From Rodentolepis nana (lineage: Eukaryota; Platyhelminthes; Cestoda; Cyclophyllidea; Hymenolepididae), in NCBI GenBank assembly GCA_900617975.1, contig UZAE01012845.1, positions 1-12,902 on the forward strand: 12,902 nucleotides of DNA. The letters are read 5' to 3'. Under the pieces are notes generated by a model. That model searched no databases. It saw only the letters and a program-made list of their open reading frames with translations, and was not told where the DNA came from. The translations under genes and the position numbers were made by a program. Below are positions 9,623 through 12,902 of this stretch, piece after piece (within the stretch, counting starts at the first letter, position 1; each line of letters begins with the position of its first letter).

Positions 9623-10527
9623 ACATTTGAGTAAGGAAGCATCTCACCTAGGTGATCATACATTTCGTCATCTCTGAACAGAGGCGGGAAGAGTGGTAAG
9701 GGCACCTTGATGAGAAATCTATACTCTGTCAACCATCTCTTCCATTTTAAACAAACAATAATAGTCGTTCATTTTATGGTTATCGATTCCGTGATTACTA
9801 ACTTAACAGCATTTCATGTTAAAATTTTCGTTGGACGCTTATGCCAACTTATTTTTCAATAAAAAAATCCCATTTATTATTTATCCTAGTTATTGAAATT
9901 CCAACTGCCTGCTTTGAACTGGCCGTTTTCCATGTGTATGCTATTTTCAATTAAACCAAGACAGTATTACGGTAATCAAGGCTAGAATAACAATGCCACA
10001 TGCCGATTAGAATGATCTGCTGCAGTTATGAGTGCTTATTCTGGCTGAAATATCTTAATATCAGTGTGTGTGTGAGGTCTTCTTACCCAATAGTTCATTT
10101 AAAGATTGTGTCAGTAAGGCACGTTCGACAAAAGGAGAATTCGACGTGTATGCTTTACGGTAACCCTTTAATGTTCGAATAATATTTTACAAAATGCACC
10201 CAACCAATGCCACCGACGTGGTGAATATTGGTGATATCAGACGACGGCTATAGACGTATTGAGCATGCTTCAAACGCCAATATCACCTTCTGTAACGAGT
10301 CTAGTACTAATGGAGCTTATTTCGAAAGAGCGCCGTATGGCCCTGAGGGCGTTCAAGAGTTTGGCTATGGATGCTGAAGTTTGCTACTGGTTAGTATTTC
10401 CTGTATTCGCTAACACCACCAAAAACCTGTTTGAATATGTAGAAATCTGGAAATGAAACTTTTAACGTTTACCTTCTACTTTCAGTTTATTATACCGGTT
10501 AACTGCCAAGGGCTAAAGCTTCCGTCA

Positions 10528-10555
10528 CTTCCCTCCCTAGGAGGGAGGGGGGGGG
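10528..10555. repeat. C/G-rich hairpin followed by nine-G run
   Basis: Arms CCCTCC and GGAGGG with loop CTA form a hairpin that can extend outward by about three pairs (one wobble). It runs directly into GGGAGGG and then nine Gs (10547-10555). It is a small, strongly structured G-rich spot in otherwise AT-rich intron. Confidence 0.5.
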
Positions 10556-10823
10556 CAATCAATTTCTCTTTTTCTGTTTGCAGTCGTGTCCTCGGTGAAA
10601 TCATAAAAAATAATTTTCAAAAAAGGCCTTTTCTCAAGGAAGTCGCTCTTCTTGTTACATTAAAGTGTCATGAAATCGGTTAAGGGTGAAATATTGTCTA
10701 GGTCTTCTGGAAACCCTGGATCTATCAGACTAACATAAATGTCCACCAAATGCGTTAGTGGCTTATCGGTTACTATCTTTATCTTACAAGTCAGCGGTGT
10801 GTACTCAATGGTATATTAAAAAC

Positions 10824-11289
10824 AGATGGCAGAATGTATTTATTTATTTCAAATGGCAGGCGTTTTGATAGATGTCATTGGCCATTTAGCTGACTTCGAG
10901 CTTCACAGAGGGAAGGTTCATCAAAGTAGCAGAAAGTCGAGTACAGAGGGAAGATTAATCAGAGTAGCAGAAAGTCGAGGGGTGGGGAAGAGAAGCTCAT
11001 CAAAGTAGCAGAAAGTCGAAGGGTGGGGAACAGAAGGAAGTAGCAGAAAGTCGAGGGGCGGGGAACAGAAGAGCGATTTACAGATGTAAAAGAGGCACAG
11101 ACACAAAAGTAGAGAAAAATGTAAGGTGAGTACTGTGGAAGCGGTCGAATATGACAACCAGGGGGGTCGTGGTAGTTTGAAGTCAGAAGTCAAATGCCGG
11201 TTAATAGACTTTTTTGCCGTAAGATTATACGTTGCCCAGGGTGCACCACGTGGAGGTAAGTCTATCGCACACCCCAGATGGCAGAATGT
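10824..11289 (-). mobile_element. SINE-like retroposon copy E, full length with internal expansion, inside the intron
   Basis: Element body is 10838-11275, 438 bp. A perfect 14-bp direct repeat, AGATGGCAGAATGT, lies at 10824-10837 and 11276-11289. The reversed TAAA tail (ATTTATTTATTTC) is at the left; the complement of the head, ending TCGCACACCCC, is at the right. It is about 110 bp longer than copies B and C because of a four-unit tandem repeat at 10919-11073. Relative to the tincar-like gene the element is antisense, which places its donor-like motifs AAG|GTGAGT (GT at 11126) and GAG|GTAAGT (GT at 11256) in the sense of the gene. The 143-codon minus-strand frame at 10921-11352 runs along the repeat and is not considered a gene. 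Confidence 0.88.
10919..11073. repeat. Four-unit minisatellite inside SINE copy E
   Basis: The core AGTAGCAGAAAGTCGA recurs starting at 10925, 10963, 11004 and 11039 (spacing 38, 41 and 35). Three of the four cores are followed by a G-rich segment of the GGGGTGGGGAACAGAAG type. The other copies have one corresponding segment (for example AAAAGTCGAGAGAGGGGAACAGAAG in C), so this is an expansion private to copy E in this window. Confidence 0.85.
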
Positions 11290-12096
11290 GAATTTTTCAA
11301 AGCATCGGCTCCAATAAACCCACCGAAAACGTGTCTTATAAATATTTCCCATTAGTGGGCACGGGAAGCATTGATAAGAGGATTTGAGATATTTATTTAT
11401 TTTACTTCAGTGTTAAATGATTAATTGCGAATGAGTAAATGACCATTTAACTAGACATAGTGACTTCTAATTCTCAAACCTCCATTTGTATGCAAACTTT
11501 CATCCATTTTTTACAAACGGAACTTCTTTGTCCTATCGTTAGTCATTGTGTCCGAGTCTTCAGTTTGTTTAGGTGTGTGGGTGAGAGCACTCACAACACC
11601 ATTCTCCAAATCTGATTCGTTAATTTTTCAGAGGGCTTCTTAGGGTAATAAGTAAAAAGACATTATTGGATTTAACCTTCACCGATTCCAGTTATTTCAC
11701 CAGAAGTGGCTCCAGGAATCTGTCTAGCAATGCTTAGATGTTCAAAAGCCAAATTTTCATCAATTAACCTTCCAAATTTTCACCCAAACAAACGTAAGTA
11801 CTTAGAAAGTCTTGCTAATGATAAGCTTAGGATATTCGAAGCCGAATTATCTCAAGCTAATTTTCCGTAGAATTGACTTCTAACTTGTACATTTTATGAA
11901 AAAATAATTGACTTATAAACCAGGAACTCTACCTTTACTCTTTTCAATAATTCTATTCTCCAATCAACATTTTCCGCATGCATTGCTAAGAAGAGCCTTT
12001 CCATTTCTGTCCTCATTATTTGATACATTTGGAACATAAAGGTATTTGGATATTAATAAATTCCAAATTTACCTGCGACTTTAGAATAACCTATTC
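11290..12096. other. Distal intron sequence without supported features
   Basis: About 800 bp of AT-rich intron between SINE copy E and the acceptor tract. No repeat, RNA gene or exon that I can support. Confidence 0.55.
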
Positions 12097-12123
12097 ATTT
12101 TTTTCTGTCCTTTCGTGTTGTAG

Positions 12124-12902
12124 AAAATGTTTTGGGAAGCAATCTGAATCTAATTCTACGCGCCTCACCAGCCAATGCAATGTCCCTGGAATACTTTAAT
12201 CTCCTCTTTGCTTTCGCTGCTCTGGCACTTCGATATCCAGCCATTTTCTGGCAGACCAACCATTGTTTCGCCTTCACATTCTCCCTCCTCCTCGTGATTC
12301 TTGGCATTCAAGGCCTCTTAGAAATCAGCACAGCAGAAGTGATCGTCAAACTCTGCTGGAATAAAAAGGATCTAGCTCCCTCTTTGGCTGGTCTCTGTCG
12401 AACAGCAACTTCTGAACCCGCTGAAACGCATAAGAGTATTCCCGAACCAACAGGTTTTGATGACCCAGAAGGTCTTAATAACGCTAAAGCCCTATTTCTA
12501 TCCACAGTTGCAACTTTCATTTTGCTTCTTCTGGTAACCTGTGTTTTTGACTATGGAGTGGACCAATTTGTTGACAGACTAATAGCTCTAAGACGTAGTG
12601 CAATCTTTGGAGCAACAACTCAAGATGTTGCGCCGTCCGAAACAGCATCAATTCGAGGTGTAGGGGTGTGTGGATTGAAGACTGAAGGACAGAGAAGTCG
12701 TCAAAGAGCAGTTTTATGTAGACGGATGATTGCGGTCCTGGGAGCAGTCTGTGTATTGGCTATCAAGATGCCTATTCTTATTGCTTCGGGGAGGGCATTT
12801 GAAGTTCACAGACATCCTCTACTCCTGGCGAATATTGTCGCAACGGTGTTCTTCTTTTGTGCCTGGTATATCACGTGGTTCGCCTTCTGTCTCAAACCCG
12901 AG
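12124..12902 (+). CDS. tinc: Tincar-like multi-pass membrane protein, second coding exon (3' partial)
   Basis: Continues the gene begun at 6495. The last base of the first exon plus two bases here make residue 251 (Glu), and 259 further codons stay open to the window edge (residue 510). Membrane segments are about 270-286, 299-319, 373-395, 452-470 and 483-507, bringing the visible total to eight, as described for Tincar. The motif RYPAIFWQTN (287-296) after segment 4 looks like the family's conserved core as I remember it. A polar loop (about 320-370) and a basic, Ser-rich loop (about 402-451, with RSRQR near 441-445) separate later segments. The protein continues past the window, so total length and C-terminus are unknown. 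Alternative: an unrelated multi-pass protein; the topology and motif favour Tincar. Confidence 0.72.

Larger units (their letters stand above)
7246..12123 (+). other. Intron of the tincar-like gene (4,878 bp, GT-AG, phase 1)
   Basis: The donor is GTGAGT at 7246-7251. The acceptor is TAG at 12121-12123, preceded by a pyrimidine-rich tract (from about 12097, TTTTTTTCTGTCCTTTCG). Joining across it keeps the reading frame and fuses two hydrophobic, family-consistent exons. Contents: hairpins at 7519-7537, 7711-7735 and 9594-9622; a G-quadruplex motif at 8257-8276; a 27-C run at 8494-8520; a hairpin plus G-run at 10528-10555; and SINE copy E at 10838-11275. No convincing additional coding exon was seen. 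Frames at 10000-10182, 10259-10456 and 10453-10683 lack splice context or family features. An undetected small exon cannot be excluded. Confidence 0.7.

Noticed and set aside
10259..10456. Candidate extra coding exon in the intron (65 codons)
   Set aside because: The start is not ATG, no paired acceptor and donor in compatible phase was evident, and the flanking exons already join in frame.
10921..11352. 143-codon minus-strand frame
   Set aside because: It runs through SINE copy E and its tandem repeats; the long frame is a by-product of the repeat composition.
12095..12520. Two adjacent 70-codon minus-strand frames
   Set aside because: They lie antisense to the second tincar-like exon and the acceptor; they are shadows of that coding frame.

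Overview
This window looks like nuclear DNA from an invertebrate animal. It is AT-rich, mostly non-coding, and holds a single intron-split protein gene and a family of short retroposed repeats. No operons, Shine-Dalgarno-led ORFs, tRNAs or rRNAs were seen. A flatworm (for example a tapeworm) is my best guess. That guess rests on overall texture and on a conserved membrane-protein gene, not on a diagnostic marker.

Layout. Positions 1-3450 form a repeat-rich intergenic region. It holds four copies (A-D) of one SINE-like family, each flanked by a recognisable target-site duplication (TSD). Positions 3453-5985 hold nothing I can support. Positions 5986-6418 hold a 24-base poly-C tract and then a promoter-like stretch: two CCAAT boxes in opposite orientation, a CACGTG E-box and a 12-bp perfect palindrome. 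The gene starts at ATG 6495, in a strong Kozak context. Its first coding exon ends at a GTGAGT donor (7245/7246). A 4,878-bp intron follows, with a 27-C tract, a G-quadruplex motif, hairpins and a fifth SINE copy (E) with an internal tandem expansion. A pyrimidine-rich TAG acceptor opens the next coding exon at 12124, which stays open to the window edge. The join is in phase (1 base + 2 bases) and gives 510 codons with eight hydrophobic segments. This agrees with the Tincar family of putative eight-pass membrane proteins.

The main novelty candidate is the repeat family. It is about 325 bp long, with a GGGGTGTGCG head, a TAAA-repeat tail and TSDs of 8-20 bp. Two of the five copies are 5'-truncated. 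The antisense strand carries two strong splice-donor sequences, and the copy in the gene's intron presents them in the gene's sense orientation. This makes the repeat a plausible source of new exons. I do not recognise the family and cannot search for it here.
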